A stretch of DNA of 64,000 bases from Ceratotherium simum simum (taxonomy: Eukaryota > Chordata > Mammalia > Perissodactyla > Rhinocerotidae): positions 8,413,338-8,477,337 of the forward strand of contig NW_004454178.1 in NCBI RefSeq assembly GCF_000283155.1. The letters are read 5' to 3'. The position numbers and the translations under genes were made by a program. The first letter of the stretch is position 1, and each line of letters opens with the position of its first letter. The notes under the pieces are model-generated. The model had not been told where the DNA came from and made no database searches. It worked only from the letters and a program-made list of their open reading frames with translations. Below are positions 35,327 through 47,166 of this stretch, in pieces.

Positions 35327-36445
35327 GACGCCCACCCCTGTTGCAGCCCCTCAGGGCTCCTCCCTTCCCTTCAGCATCCCATCCCAAGCCTCACGTCCAC
35401 TGGCTGTCCTCGGTCTCTGGGTCAAGGCGGCCCCCGTTGTGGTTACAGGAAGTTGCTGAGGCTGCGTCCTTACCAGGCCCCCACCGTGTGGTTTAGAAAG
35501 CCTGCCCTGGGGCCCCACCCCTTAGCAAAAGTACCATGGCAACTGCCAGAGCTCTGTCCATCCGACCACTGAGCCCACAGCACTCTGTCTTCTGAGACGT
35601 TTAAAAGACATTCTTGTAAGTGACTACAAAACCTTCCGGGCATTGGGAGCCATTAGTGGCAGCACCATTGGTGCCTCTGCATCTCTCCCTTTCCCAGCCT
35701 GCTGGGCAAGTCCGTCTCCCTTGAGAGAGGCTGAGAATGACAGATACTCACTTTCTAAGACTCCCTTATGCTAGGAGTGGCCGTGTCATCCAGTTCTGAC
35801 TAGTAAGACTTAAGGGCAACAGTGGGCTGGTAAACCATTCTTCTGGGGAACAAAGTCCTGTGGCATTCACCAAGTTCCCTGTATAAATTCTGCCACCTTG
35901 CTGATTTCAAGGGTGCTGGTGTTTAGCAACCAGCTCACAAATTTCTAGAGAATGTAATAATCTGCTTTCACAAGAAGATACAAACTAGCTTCAGAGCACC
36001 ATTGCTTAAGAGGAAGTTTGCTGGGGCCTGGAGCCTCCTGATAAATATTCCTGATTAAAAAGAGAGAGACACAAACACACACATTCTTGGTCCTTGCCTT
36101 TGAACATGATTATAGGATATGATGTGTGGAGCTGAGGCAGGCACTGTGTGACAATGAGGCAAAAAGCCCTACACACTTAGGCTGATGGAGCCAAAGGATG
36201 AAAAGAACCTGAGAATAAAGAGCCCAGAAATAAACCTGAGCATAAATGGTCAAATGATTTTCAACAGGCCGGCCGAGACTATTCAATGGGGAAAGGATAA
36301 TCTTTCAACAAACGGTGCTGGGAAAAGTAGATATCCACATGCAAAAGAATGAAATTGGTCCCTTACCTTACACTATATACAAAAATTAACTCAAAATAGA
36401 TCAAACACCTAAACATATGAGCTAAAACTATAAAACTCTTAGAAG
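34412..36445 (+). repeat. Left arm of the CXCR2/CXCR1 inverted repeat
   Basis: Pairs with 57411-59444 on the opposite strand. Bases 34412-35856 are nearly identical to 58000-59444 with equal length (1,445 bases, no net indel). From 35857 to about 36445 homology continues but is clearly more diverged, and it ends inside an L1. Confidence 0.95.
35327..36240 (+). other. CXCR2: CXCR2 3' UTR with candidate poly(A) signals
   Basis: The first 530 bases are inside the near-identical tract shared with CXCR1. AATAAA occurs at 36214-36219 and 36229-36234, at the very start of the L1 homology, and both are preserved in the CXCR1 arm. No earlier AATAAA is seen, so these are the likeliest cleavage signals. 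Confidence 0.5.
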
Positions 36446-37598
36446 AAAGCACAGAGGGAAATCTTCGCGACATTGAATTTGGCGATGATTTCTTGGATAT
36501 GACACCAAAAGCACAGGTGACAAAAGCAAAAATAGATAAATTGGACTTCATCGAAGTTAAAAACTTTTCTGCATCAGTGGACACTATCAACAGAGTGAAA
36601 AGGCAACCCACAGAATGGGAGAAAATATTTGCAAATCGTGTATCTTATAAGGGGTTAATCTATAAAGAATTCTTACAACTCAACAGAACAAATAAAATTT
36701 TTAAAAACAAAGAATTCTTACAACTCAACAGAACAAATAAAATTTTTAAAAACCCCAATTCAAAAACAGATTTCCCTTCAAAAGTTCTTTCTCCAAAGAA
36801 CGTATACAAATAGCACACTGCTATTAATAAGGAAAATGCAAATCAAAACCACAATGAAGTACTACTTCTCACCCATTAGGATGACTAAAATTGAAAAACA
36901 GAAAATAAAAAGTGTTGGTGAGGATATGGAGAAACTTGAACCCTTGTACAGTGCTGGTGCAAATGTAAGATGGTGCAGCCACTGTGGATAACAGTATGGC
37001 AGTTCCTCAAAAAATTAAACATAGAGTTACCATATGATCCTGCAATTTCACTTCTAGGGGCATACACAAATTGACTGAAAGTGGGGACTCAAACAGATAT
37101 TTGTACACTGATGTTCACAGCAGCATTATTCACAATAGCCAAGAGGTGGAAACAATCTAAATGTCCATCCACTGATGAATGGATAAACAAAATGTCGTAT
37201 AGCCATACAATGGAATATTATTCAGTCTTAAAAGGAATGAAATTCTAATGTATGCTAGAACATGGATGAACCTTGAAAACATCATGCTAAGTGAAATAAG
37301 CAAGTCACATACATTGTATGATTCCACTTATATGAGGAAATAGAATAGTCAAATTCAAAGAGACGGAAAGTAAAATAGTGGTTACCAGGGGTTGTGTGGA
37401 GGAGAAAATGGGGAGTTGTTGTTAAATGGGTACAAAAATCAATTTGAGATAGCGACAAGTTTCTGGAGATGGACAGTGGTACTAGTTGCACAACAATGTG
37501 AATGTACTTAATGCCACCAAACTGTACGCTTTAAAATGGTTAAAATGGTAAATTTTACATTGTTTATATATTTTACCACAATTAAAAAAAAAAAAAAA
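36205..37598 (+). repeat. L1 3' end (ORF2 end, 3' UTR, poly(A))
   Basis: Sense L1: GAATAAAGAGCCCAGAAATA, TGAAATTGGTCCCTTACCTT, AAACTCTTAGAAGAAAGCAC, ATGGAGAAACTTGAACCCTT, GAATATTATTCAGTCTTAAA, ending in poly(A) at about 37584-37598. It has a 45-base tandem duplication at 36665-36754. Its first part is also present in the CXCR1 arm (57411-57645). Confidence 0.92.
36665..36754. repeat. 45-base tandem duplication inside the L1
   Basis: Two adjacent near-perfect units containing GAATTCTTACAACTCAACAG and AACAAATAAAATTTTTAAAA. Confidence 0.9.
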
Positions 37599-40120
37599 GC
37601 CTAGTTCCAAAAAGACAAACTTTAACCAATGAACCAACCCTGGAACAACCTACGTATAACTTCTTATTAAGTGAGATAATTAAATGTTTTTTTGTATAAG
37701 CCATTTTTAGTTGGGTATTTCATTACTTGCATGCAAACTGCTACAGAGAGTTGGGGCAAGGGTGAGCAGCGGCCCTGAATGAGGATCTTTATGATAAAGC
37801 AATACCTCTGCTGTCTGTTGGGTACGTAGAGAGAAGGACGGAAGTAGAGAGAGAGGTTAGCCTTTCTAACCTAGCCTCCTTCGTCTCCACCCCAAGCCTC
37901 TGGCTGCTGAACACGCATTACAGAAGGAAATGTGTCCTGGGATCATCTAGTGCTTCTCATGTCCTTGGGTGGAACAGTAATCAAGAGCATCAAGGGTGGA
38001 TTTAGAAGCATCGAGTAAGTCCACTAAAGCAGCCAGGTGGGGTAGCAGGAAGTCAGAGAGCTCTCCTGAGCTCAGCCAGCACTTCCCACTGTAAGTCTCC
38101 CTCCATCTGTCCTCTCTGCCACCCAACACACACACACCCATCATTCAGGGTATGACAAAGGGCAGCCGTGCAGAATGGGGAAATGATTTATAACACGTCA
38201 CCCAGACAAAACAAAGGATTTGACTCATTCCTTCAGCAGGTTTTATTGAATGTCTACTGTTTCAGGGCTCTGGGATTTAGCCATAATCAAAACAGAGCCC
38301 TACCTGGCCAAGCTCTTGGTCATAGAGCTTGTCTCTGAAGGGTCTCTCTGGCTCTGAGCAGCCTACTAAGGACAAAAGAAAGCCAGGGGAATTGAGCTTC
38401 GCCGTCTCCAAACTTTCACCAGGTTCCAATCCCCTTCATGTTAACAGCTGCCTGATCGCTAAGTCAGGGAGACAGCAGCCAGGGTTGTGAAAAGAGGCCT
38501 CTCCAGGGAGGCAGGTGCAAACCTCTTAGCCAGAGCGCTCAAGGGGCAGGTAACCACCACTCCCAACTCATGGAAGTGCTCTGCCTTCTGCATTCAGCAA
38601 ACCGGATTAATTCAGCAATGATAATCCCTTGTTCTGAACTCATTCTATGCCAGACACGGTGCTAAACTCAGCCTCGAGGACGACTGTGCCGCCCCGGCCG
38701 AGCCTTCAGAACAGCTTCTGATTCAGCAGGAGGGAGAGGCAGGGAACGTGTATTTATCAGACTCCCGAGTTGCCAGAGGGCCCAGGGGTGTCCTGACTGG
38801 GCAGGGTGGAAGGACCAGACGGCTCCCTGAGACGACTGGCAGTGGGAGGAGGCCGACCAAGTCTCGCTCTGCTTCTGGGACTCGGCTCTTTCCTCCTTGA
38901 GCAAGGGTTAGAAGAAACATTCTTCTCCAAGGAAAATAAGAGGATGCAATAAAGCCAGAAGCAGTGAGGCAGAGACTGGGCTGCACTTATGTGAGCTCTG
39001 TTAGTAGCTATCCCTGTCTCTCACTCTCTCTCTCTTTCTCATAAAGACAGTCTTGGCACAAATAATCTGCTAACCAAGCCATCGCTAGGATAGGGCAAAT
39101 CCAGGACCTGGATTTTTGAGTTGTTGATTTCTTTCCTCCCTCCGATGTTTCCCGAGTGTCACTGTGTCAGAGCCCAGCACCTTTCCGCCTGGATCTGCCT
39201 GCCCAGTCTGGGCTGGCCCCTCTTGCTTCCAGAATGTTCTTCGACTTACACAAACACCATCTGTCTTTTTTCTCTGTCCCCCGAGTTTATGACGTCTTCC
39301 TCCACGGCAATCCTTCCCTGGTCGCTGCAGGATGGGCTCCATTTGTTCGTTAAATCGGGACAGCCTGCAGGCTCCCTTGGGTGATGTGAAGAAGGACTCC
39401 TAGTTTGCATGCCACGTTGAAACTCATTGCACACAGACCCACGTGGAGAACCACACCCCCATGCAATAGTGGAGCCAGAGAGACCTGGAAATCTCCCGGG
39501 CCAACCCTTTCAATACGTAAACGAGGAAACTGAGGCCCAAGCAAAGCAACTTGACCAAAATCTCACGGCTGGATAGCAGTAGACCTGGAATAAAAACTCC
39601 TAGTTCAGTTCATTTTTCAGATATTCTGCCTTTCTAGTGGTGACTTTTCAGGCACCTTAGAAATAGATGGGAAAATACGTATATGAACTTCTCAGAGCAT
39701 CCCACTCGCACAGGTAGGGCCTGTCTACTTCTTCAGTGCCTGGACCCATCTGTGCCCAGCGCTGGGGTTGTTGGAGTCTCAGTCATCTGACAGAAGTAAG
39801 GGCCAGCTGAGTCTCAGGGATACCAGCTGTGTGGGAGGCTCAGATGGGGTTACCCTGTCCCGAGCTAGCAGTCAGGACAGGTAAAGAGACGATCAGAGCC
39901 CAACACAGAGTTCAAAGACAGGAAAACTAAACTCTCTATTGAGACACATGCTCTATCACAGAGTACGGTTAGAAAGCAGGACCACTAGGAGGCGGGATTT
40001 GTTACAGGGATTTTACTGTATGCAATTGTGGGAGTTGGTTAAATAGTCTAGGTCAGGCTGTTGTCTTTGTTTCTGGTGCTGGGTCCTACAAGTGGCAGGG
40101 CAGACAGTGGAGAAGGAAAG
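37599..40120. other. Intergenic between CXCR2 and CXCR1, no gene recognised
   Basis: Recognised pieces are an L2-like antisense fragment at 38220-38345 (TTTTATTGAATGTCTACTGT) and an antisense MIR at 39490-39600 (GAGGAAACTGAGGCCCAAGC). The rest appears unique and could hold regulatory DNA for the two receptors. Confidence 0.45.
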
Positions 40121-40124
40121 AAGC

Positions 40125-40675
40125 ACATGAACCAGAGAATACTACTAGATATTTACCCAAAGAACATGAAATCACTAATACAAAAAGATTATGCACCCCT
40201 ATGTTCATCGCAGCATTATTCACAATAGCCAAGACTTAGAAGCAACCCAAGTGCCCATCGACTGATGAATGGATAAAGAAGATGTGGTATATATACACAA
40301 TGGAATACGACTCAGCCATAAAAAAAGACAAAATTGTCCCACTTGCGACAACATGGATGGACCTTGAGGGTATTATGTTAAGCGAAATGAGTCAGGCAGA
40401 AGAAGACAAATACCATGTGATTTCACTCATATGTGGAAGATAAACAGGCAAACACATGGATAAGGAGAACAGATTGGTGGTTATCAGAGGGGAAAGGGGT
40501 CTGGGGAGATGAAAGTGGTAAAGCAGCATGTATATATGGTGACAGATGGAAACTAGACTATTGGTGGTGAACACGATGCAGTCTATACAGAAACTGAAAT
40601 ATAATAATGTACACCTGAAATTTACACAGTGTTATAAGCCAATATGACCACAATAAAATAATTTTAAAAAAAAAT
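40125..40675 (+). repeat. L1 3' end
   Basis: TAGATATTTACCCAAAGAAC, GCACCCCTATGTTCATCGCA, GGAATACGACTCAGCCATAA, ACCATGTGATTTCACTCATA, then TACACCTGAAATTTACACAG and an A-rich end. Confidence 0.92.
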
Positions 40676-41287
40676 ATGGAGAATAGCGAGGACAAGCTGG
40701 AACCTTCGAGGAGAGATGGAAACCTGCGTTGGTCTCTGTCAGCCTCCAAGTTCAACATGTGGAGGGACCACCTGCTGGAGAAGCCGACACCCACACCACA
40801 GAGGTCAGCACACACCTAGCTCAGGAGTGGGAGGGGCTGCGGACGGGGGGCCAGCAGATAGCAACAGCATGTAATCGCGTCTGGTGCCCTGCGCCGACCT
40901 TCCAGAGCATAAAGAGAATGCACCTTCCGCTCCACTTTCACCTTCCAAATCTCACCCAAAACTCTCTTCTGGCCAACATTAGCCTGGAGCTATGCCAGGA
41001 CAGGAATTTGGGGAAACAGAGTTCCAGCGAACTAAGTTGACTCCGCACAAATCGTTCACACAAACCTAGGTGCAGACTTTAAAGAAAAGGAATGGTTACC
41101 ACAGAAGTTTGGAGAATGTTTATTTAAGGTCAGTCCATCAGAGAGGAGCATATTGGGGCTTTTGAGGGTACTGATAATATTCTCTTTCTTTCCCTAGATC
41201 ATGGATACCTTTGATCCGTCGTATTCTGAATCTTTAAGCTATAAAGATAAGTTTTCTACAATCTGTAGTCTGTGCGTTATTCTCAAT
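40676..41287. other. Intergenic, nothing recognised
   Basis: Unique-looking sequence between two L1 copies; no exon seen. Confidence 0.4.
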
Positions 41288-41306
41288 AAAAATGCTTTTA
41301 ATCATT

Positions 41307-42242
41307 TAAAGAGCTTCTACAAGACAAAGGGAACCAGAATCAAGATGAACAGACAACCCAACAGCTGGGAGAAAATATTTGCAAAACATCTGACAAGGGG
41401 TTAATCTCCATAATATATAAAGAACTCACACAACTGAACAACAAAAAAACAAACAACCCGATCAAAAAATGGGCAGAGGAAATGAACAGACACTTCTCCA
41501 AAGAAGATATACAGATGGCCAATAGGCACGTGAAAAGATGTTCAACATCACTAATCATCAGGGAAATGCAAATCAAAACAATGCTAAGATATCACCTCAC
41601 GCCCGTTAGAATGGCTATAATCACCAAGACAAAAAACAACAAATGTTGGAGAGGATGTGGAGAAACAGGAACCCTCATACACAGCTGGTGGGAACGCAAA
41701 CTGGTGCAGCCTCTATGGAAAATGGTATGGAGATTCCTCAAAGAATTAAAAATAGAGATGCTCTATGATCCAGCCATCCCACTACTGGGAATCTATCCAA
41801 CGAACCTGAAATCAACAATCCAAAGAGGCTTATGCACCCCTATGTTCATTGCAGCATTATTCACCATAGCCAAGAAGTGGAAGCAACCTAAGTGTCCCTC
41901 GACTGACGACTGGATCAAGAAAATGTGGTGTATATATACAATGGAATACTACTAAGCCATAAAAAAAGACAAGATCGTCCCATTTGCAACAACATGGATG
42001 GGCCTGGAGGGTATTCTGTTAAGTGAAGTAAGCCAGAAGGAGAAAGACAAACACCGTATGATCTCACTCATATGTGGAATATAAACCAACACATGGGCAG
42101 AGAAAACTGTATTGTGGTTACCAGGGGCAATGGGGGTGGGGGCTGGGCACAAGGGGTGAAGGGAGACATATATATGGTGATGGACAAACAAAAATGTACA
42201 CCCCACAATTTCACCATGTTATAAACTATTAAAACATCAATA
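41307..42242 (+). mobile_element. 5'-truncated L1 insertion with target duplication
   Basis: Sense L1 starting within ORF2 (GAGCTTCTACAAGACAAAGG) and ending near AACTATTAAAACATC. Flanked by the direct repeat AAAAATGCTTTTAATCATT at 41288-41306 and 42243-42261. The best-preserved L1 in the window (a 157-codon open stretch at 41482-41955 matches the ORF2 C-terminus), but far too short to be active. Confidence 0.92.
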
Positions 42243-42439
42243 AAAAATGCTTTTAATCATTGAAATAAAGGAAAAAATATGAAGAAAGTTATCAGAAGAA
42301 CAAAGGGACAACCCCAGTCATTTCGAGGAGCCACTGCAGGGGGTCAAGTAGAGGCTCCACATCCTATAGTTTTGGGGTCAGAATCCACCAGATTAGAAGG
42401 TAATATTATCACCCGCTACTTGTAGGAGAGTAAATAGGT

Positions 42440-43265
42440 ACAATGTTTAGAGAATGCAATTTGATCTTATCTATTATAGTGCACAAACTCTCTGATCCAG
42501 GAGTCACACTTCTGGAAATTTACCCTATAGAAATACCCACATGGGGCACAAATGTGTAAAGATATTCGTCGCAGCATTATTTATAAAAGTCAAAGCTTAG
42601 AAACAACCTAACTGTCCATCAGTAGGGAATTGGTTAGATAAACTATGAAAGTGCGTCCATGCCATGGAATATATTGAATGCGGTGGTTTAAACACAGGTT
42701 AAAAAACATGATGCCAAGGGGCCAGCCCTGTGGTGTAGTGGTTAAGTGCACACGCTCTGCTGCTGGCGGCCCGGGTTCAGATCCCAGGCGCGCACCGACG
42801 CACCGCTTGTCAGGCCATCCTGTGGCAGCATCCCACATAAAGTAGAGGAAGATCAGCACGGATGTTAGCCCAGGGCTAATCTTCCTCAGCAAAAAGAGGA
42901 GGATTGGCATGGATGTTAGCTCAGGGCTGATCTTCCTCACCAAAAAAAAAAAAAAAAAAAACATGATGCCAAGTGGAGGGAGCCAGGACAGAAGACCACA
43001 TATTCTATGATTCCATTGACATAAAATGTCCAGAAAAGGCAAATCTATAGAGACAGAGAGCAGATGAGCAGTTGCCTAGGGCTCAGGATGGAGCAGGGAG
43101 TGACTGCAAAACAGGTGCCAGGGTTCTTTTATGAGCGATGGAAATATTCTAAATCTGGACTGTGGTAACAGTTGTACAACTCTGTAAATTTACTAAAAAT
43201 CACTGGATTGTCTGCTTAAAATGGGTGAATTTTATAGTAGATAAATTATACCTCAATAAAGCTGT
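42440..43265 (+). repeat. Older L1 3' end, split by an ERE
   Basis: 'GGAAATTTACCCTATAGAAAT', CGTCGCAGCATTATTTATAA, then after the SINE ATATTCTATGATTCCATTGA and GGTGAATTTTATAGTAGATA. Confidence 0.8.
42719..42960 (+). mobile_element. ERE SINE
   Basis: Head GGGGCCAGCCCTGTGGTGTA, B-box region GGTTCAGATCCCAGG, poly(A). Target duplication AAAAAACATGATGCCAAG at 42701-42718 and ending at 42973, which shows insertion into the older L1. Confidence 0.96.
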
Positions 43266-43281
43266 TAAAAAATATCTTTAA

Positions 43282-43483
43282 GGGGCCAGCCCAGTGGCAT
43301 AGTGGTTAAGTTCGTGTGCTCCGCTTCGGTGGCCTGGGGTTTGCAGGTTCAGACCCCTGGCGCGGACCTCCACATCGCTCATTAAGCCATGCTGAGGCAG
43401 CGACCCACATACAAAATGGAGGAGCTAGCATCTGCAGCACACATGTTAGCTCAGGGCCAATCTTCCTCACCAAAAAAAAAAAA
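43282..43483 (+). mobile_element. ERE SINE
   Basis: GGGGCCAGCCCAGTGGCATA, GGTTCAGACCCCTGGCGCGG, TTAGCTCAGGGCCAATCTTC, poly(A). Confidence 0.94.
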
Positions 43484-44242
43484 GAATCTCTAAAAAAATG
43501 AGGTAGTTAAATGAATGGACACGGAGAGATCATCAAGAAATAATGTTGAATGAATAAGGAAAGTGGAACAGCATGTGTCGCACATGGCTTATCCATGTGT
43601 AAAAAACATTATAATATATATGGGTTTATAAGTTTTCAGAAAAATATCTAGGAGGATATAAACCAAGCTTTTAACAGGAGTTATTGTGAAAGAGAATTGG
43701 AGGGTAGAGTAATAGTCATGGTTAATTCACACAGTTTTGCATTGTTTCAGTGTATTTCGTTGGCGCAGGATTTTTCCAAAAATGGGGAAACTGAGGCCTG
43801 ATCATCTGTGGATGGTGCCCGCCAGGCCAGCACGGTGTAGGCCTCCTTCCAGACAAGGAGGCTGGGCTTTGTAGATATGCCCATTTCCATGCCTTTATAT
43901 TTTCTCATTGAACAGTATCAGTCTTTTCTTTTGTTTTTGTTTTTTTTTTTTAACTTTATTTTCTGGTAAAATTGCTTTTTGAAAAACATCACCTTAGTCT
44001 CAAAGGATTTAAGCACTAAGGTGCCAAAAAAGGACTAGGAAGCATCAAACGTCCCAGAGCAGCATTTCTAGAAATGTTCCATGTTTAAGACAGGCTCCTC
44101 GCTTCTAATGCAGCTTTATAGACAAGCCCTGAATGGGTGAGATCCCGGCAGGAACCAGATGGATACAGCAGCTGGGCAAGGAGAGAATTTTGTCAAACTC
44201 ATGAGAATTGAGGAAAGGGACCTTTAAAAAAAGTGGGGGCGG
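43484..44242. other. Intergenic, nothing recognised
   Basis: No exon or clear repeat; a T-rich stretch lies near 43930-43955. Confidence 0.4.
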
Positions 44243-44475
44243 GGGAGCGGCCCCGTGTCATAGTGGTTAAGTGCGCGCGCTCTGCTGCTTGTGGCCCGGT
44301 TCGGATCCTGGCATGCACCGACGCACCACTTGTCAGGCCATGCTGTGGCGTCCCATATAAAGTAGAGGAAGACAGGCACAGATGTTAGCCCAGGGCCAGT
44401 CTTCCTCAGCAAAACGAGGAGGATTGGCATTGGATGTTACCTCAGGGCTGATCTTCCTCACACACAAAAAAAGAA
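44243..44475 (+). mobile_element. ERE SINE
   Basis: GCGGCCCCGTGTCATAGTGG, GGTTCGGATCCTGGCATGCA, two tail blocks. AAAAAGTG occurs on both sides as probable target duplication. Confidence 0.93.
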
Positions 44476-44478
44476 AAA

Positions 44479-44975
44479 GTGAGGGAAGGGTTTGGGGAAA
44501 GTAATGAGCAGTGGCGCGGTATCCCAGGGCCAGGAACAGTTGGGAGCTGTTACTGTCCCCAGGCCTAAGGGGCGAGGCGAGCGAGCCAGTAGAGGAGCCC
44601 ATGGAGAAAGCTGTATGATGGGGGCTGCCTGACAGGAGCCCACCCCAGCCACCAGCAGGGACAGCCGGGGGAATAAATGCCCTCACTGGAAGCTTCTGCC
44701 CACCCATCTCCTACCAAGGTTCCCTCTGGCTGAGCTCAGAAACCAGAGGGCAGGGGAAGCCACTGAGGGTGTCCGCATGGGTCAGCATGCCAGGGCACAG
44801 AGCAGGGGAGAGAGAGGCAGAGAGTGGCTCTGGAGGAACAATGGCCGGCGTTCCGCTCACCACCCCAGCTGGAAGTTAAGGTAAGATGAGGCTCCCAGTC
44901 CCGCTGAAGCTGAAGTACTGTAGGTGGGTCCTGAGAACCTGGAGCCCCAGATGAGTCTGATCAAGACTCAAGTTT
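44479..44975. other. Intergenic, nothing recognised
   Basis: Unique-looking G-rich sequence; no exon or repeat recognised. Confidence 0.4.
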
Positions 44976-44985
44976 AAAACTCTGG

Positions 44986-45315
44986 GGGACCGGCCCCGTG
45001 GCTTAGCAGTTAAGTGTGCGCGCTCCGCTACTGGCGGCCCGGGTTCGGATCCCGGGCGCACACCGACGCATTGCTTCTCCGGCCATGCTGAGGCTGCGTC
45101 CCACATAAAACAACTAGAAGGATGTGCAACTGTGAAATACAGCTATCTACTGGGACTTTGGGGAAAAAAAAAAAGGAGGAGGATTGGCAATAGATGTTAG
45201 CTCAGAGCCGGTCTTCCTCAGCAAAAAGAGGAGGATTAGCATGGATGTTAGCTCAGGGCTGATCTTCCTCACAAAAAAATAAAAAATAAAAAAATTAAAA
45301 AAAAATAAAAAAAAA
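44986..45315 (+). mobile_element. ERE SINE, first of a composite pair
   Basis: GGGACCGGCCCCGTGGCTTA, GGGTTCGGATCCCGGGCGCA, CTATCTACTGGGACTTTGGG and two tail blocks, ending in an A-rich run that leads directly into a second ERE. The flanking repeat TAAAACTCTGG is at 44975-44985 and only reappears after the second copy. Confidence 0.96.
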
Positions 45316-45316
45316 A

Positions 45317-45529
45317 AGGGCCGGCCCCGTGGCTTAGCGGTTAAGTGCGTGCGCTCCGATGCTGGCGGCCCAGGTTCTGATCCCGGGTGCGCACCGACAC
45401 ACTGCTTCTCCGGCCATGCTGAGGCCGCGTCCCACGTACAGCGACTGGAAGAATGTGCAACTATGACATACAACTATCTACTGGGGCTTTGGGGGAAAAA
45501 TAAATAAATAAATAAAATTAAAAAAAAAA
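45317..45529 (+). mobile_element. ERE SINE, second of a composite pair
   Basis: GGGCCGGCCCCGTGGCTTAG, ending CTATCTACTGGGGCTTTGGG and a (TAAA)n/A-rich tail. Its right flank is TAAAACTCTGG (45530-45540), the duplication that belongs to the first copy. Confidence 0.96.
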
Positions 45530-45540
45530 TAAAACTCTGG

Positions 45541-46680
45541 TGGCAGAGCTGCTCAAAGTGGAGATGAGAGATGCCCTCTTGGAATTAGAATTGTTTGTGA
45601 GAGTGAGTCTTTCCCTTACAGGGAGTATCCTACTTCCTCTCTCTCTCTCTCCTTGTCGCATCCAGTCCCTAAGACCCCCCAGGCCCTGCTGTCCCCCTAG
45701 TCAAAAGCAAGGTGGCCTTTCATTGGAGCCTCATCCTGGCTGTTCCACCTGGCCAAGGTGGAGCAGACATGGGGTGGGGCGGGGATGGGAGGGAGCAGAG
45801 AGCGCTGCCCCAGCTCAAGGCCCCTCCCCCAGCAGCTTCAGAGACCTACGCAAAGCACCTTCCCGGAGAAGACAGACGCACCTCGGATTTCCCAACAGAG
45901 CCTTGCAAAGTCTGATGTCAGACATGTTCCCCTGGCCATAAACAGCAGGGCCAGCTTCCCAGCAAGGCTGGCTCTGCTCCAAGCCGACCCAGAGGTTGGG
46001 TCAAACTCTCGATTCCCACGATGTGGTCTGTCCCACATTTTTCTCTATTTTATGACAGCAATAATACCAGCTAGCATTGCTAGAGGACTTTCTTGGATGT
46101 CCAGCATTATGCTTAGAGATTTACTACAACAGAGGCACAGCTGGCTACCGCCCTTTAGAATCCTCTGCTGCCCCCACCTAACTCCACGCTTGCCCAAGGG
46201 TCCAACTCAATTGCCAAAAACACGTGAGCATGACTCCCAGGGAGCTTCTGAAAGGCTGGGGGTCTCAATGTCATAGTAGCTCCCAGGGACCAGCGTCAGG
46301 GTTGCGCAAAAATCTTCTGTTTATGGGAAGATTCTGCTAATTCAGCTTAGAACATACACATATAATATGGAAGCTTCCTCTCAAGTCGCTGGGGAACCTA
46401 ATTCCCATAGGACTGACAGCAGGACTCATAAGATCGTGCCCATGACCGTTTTCTTCCAGTACCTGTAGATGAAGATTTGGGAGGAAAGAAAACCCAAAAA
46501 TAGAGACCCAAAGGGTAGTCCTAAAGCTACTCCTTCCTTTATTCATTTATTACCCCCCCCCATGCAAAGCAGGTAAACATTTGGAGCTGGTTTAATGGTA
46601 AATATTGTCATGACGAGAGCTGCTTGTAAGAGCTTTTCATGCCAAGAAGGCTTACACCCACAAAGAGAGGGGGTTTTCTT
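45541..46680. other. Intergenic, nothing recognised
   Basis: No conserved coding frame or clear repeat; open frames at 45540-46276 on the plus strand lack recognisable features. Confidence 0.4.
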
Positions 46681-46684
46681 AGAT

Positions 46685-47000
46685 TTTTTTAACAGCTTTA
46701 TTGAGGTGTAATTAACATACAAAAAAAACCCTGCAGACGTTTAATGTATACAATTTGATGAATTTGGACATACGAATACACCCACGATACCATGACCATA
46801 ACCAAGGTGATAAAATATCCATCACCTCCAAAAGTTTCCTTGTGTCCCTTTGTGTTTTTATTTTTTATTTTTTGCTTTTTGGGACAAGAACACTTAACAT
46901 GAGATCTACCCTCTTAACAAATTTTTAAGTGCACAACACCGTATTGCTAATTACAGACACTACAGTGCACAGTAGATCTCTAGAACTTATTCATCTCTGA
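46685..47000 (-). repeat. L1 3' UTR, antisense
   Basis: AACAGCTTTATTGAGGTGTA followed by ATTAACATAC, ATACAATTTGATGAATTTGG and CACTTAACATGAGATCTACC: a known antisense L1 3' end. Confidence 0.85.
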
Positions 47001-47166
47001 GATACATTTTTTATCCAGCAGATTAGAAAAGGTTAAATTTTTTATTGTGCCAATGTTAGTGAGAAAATGGGGAAGTCAAAATTCAAAACATAGATGTTGT
47101 AGGGCACAGAGAGATATTTTTACCTAAAAACATAACTGTAAAGATGTGTTAAAAGAAAAACCTTAC

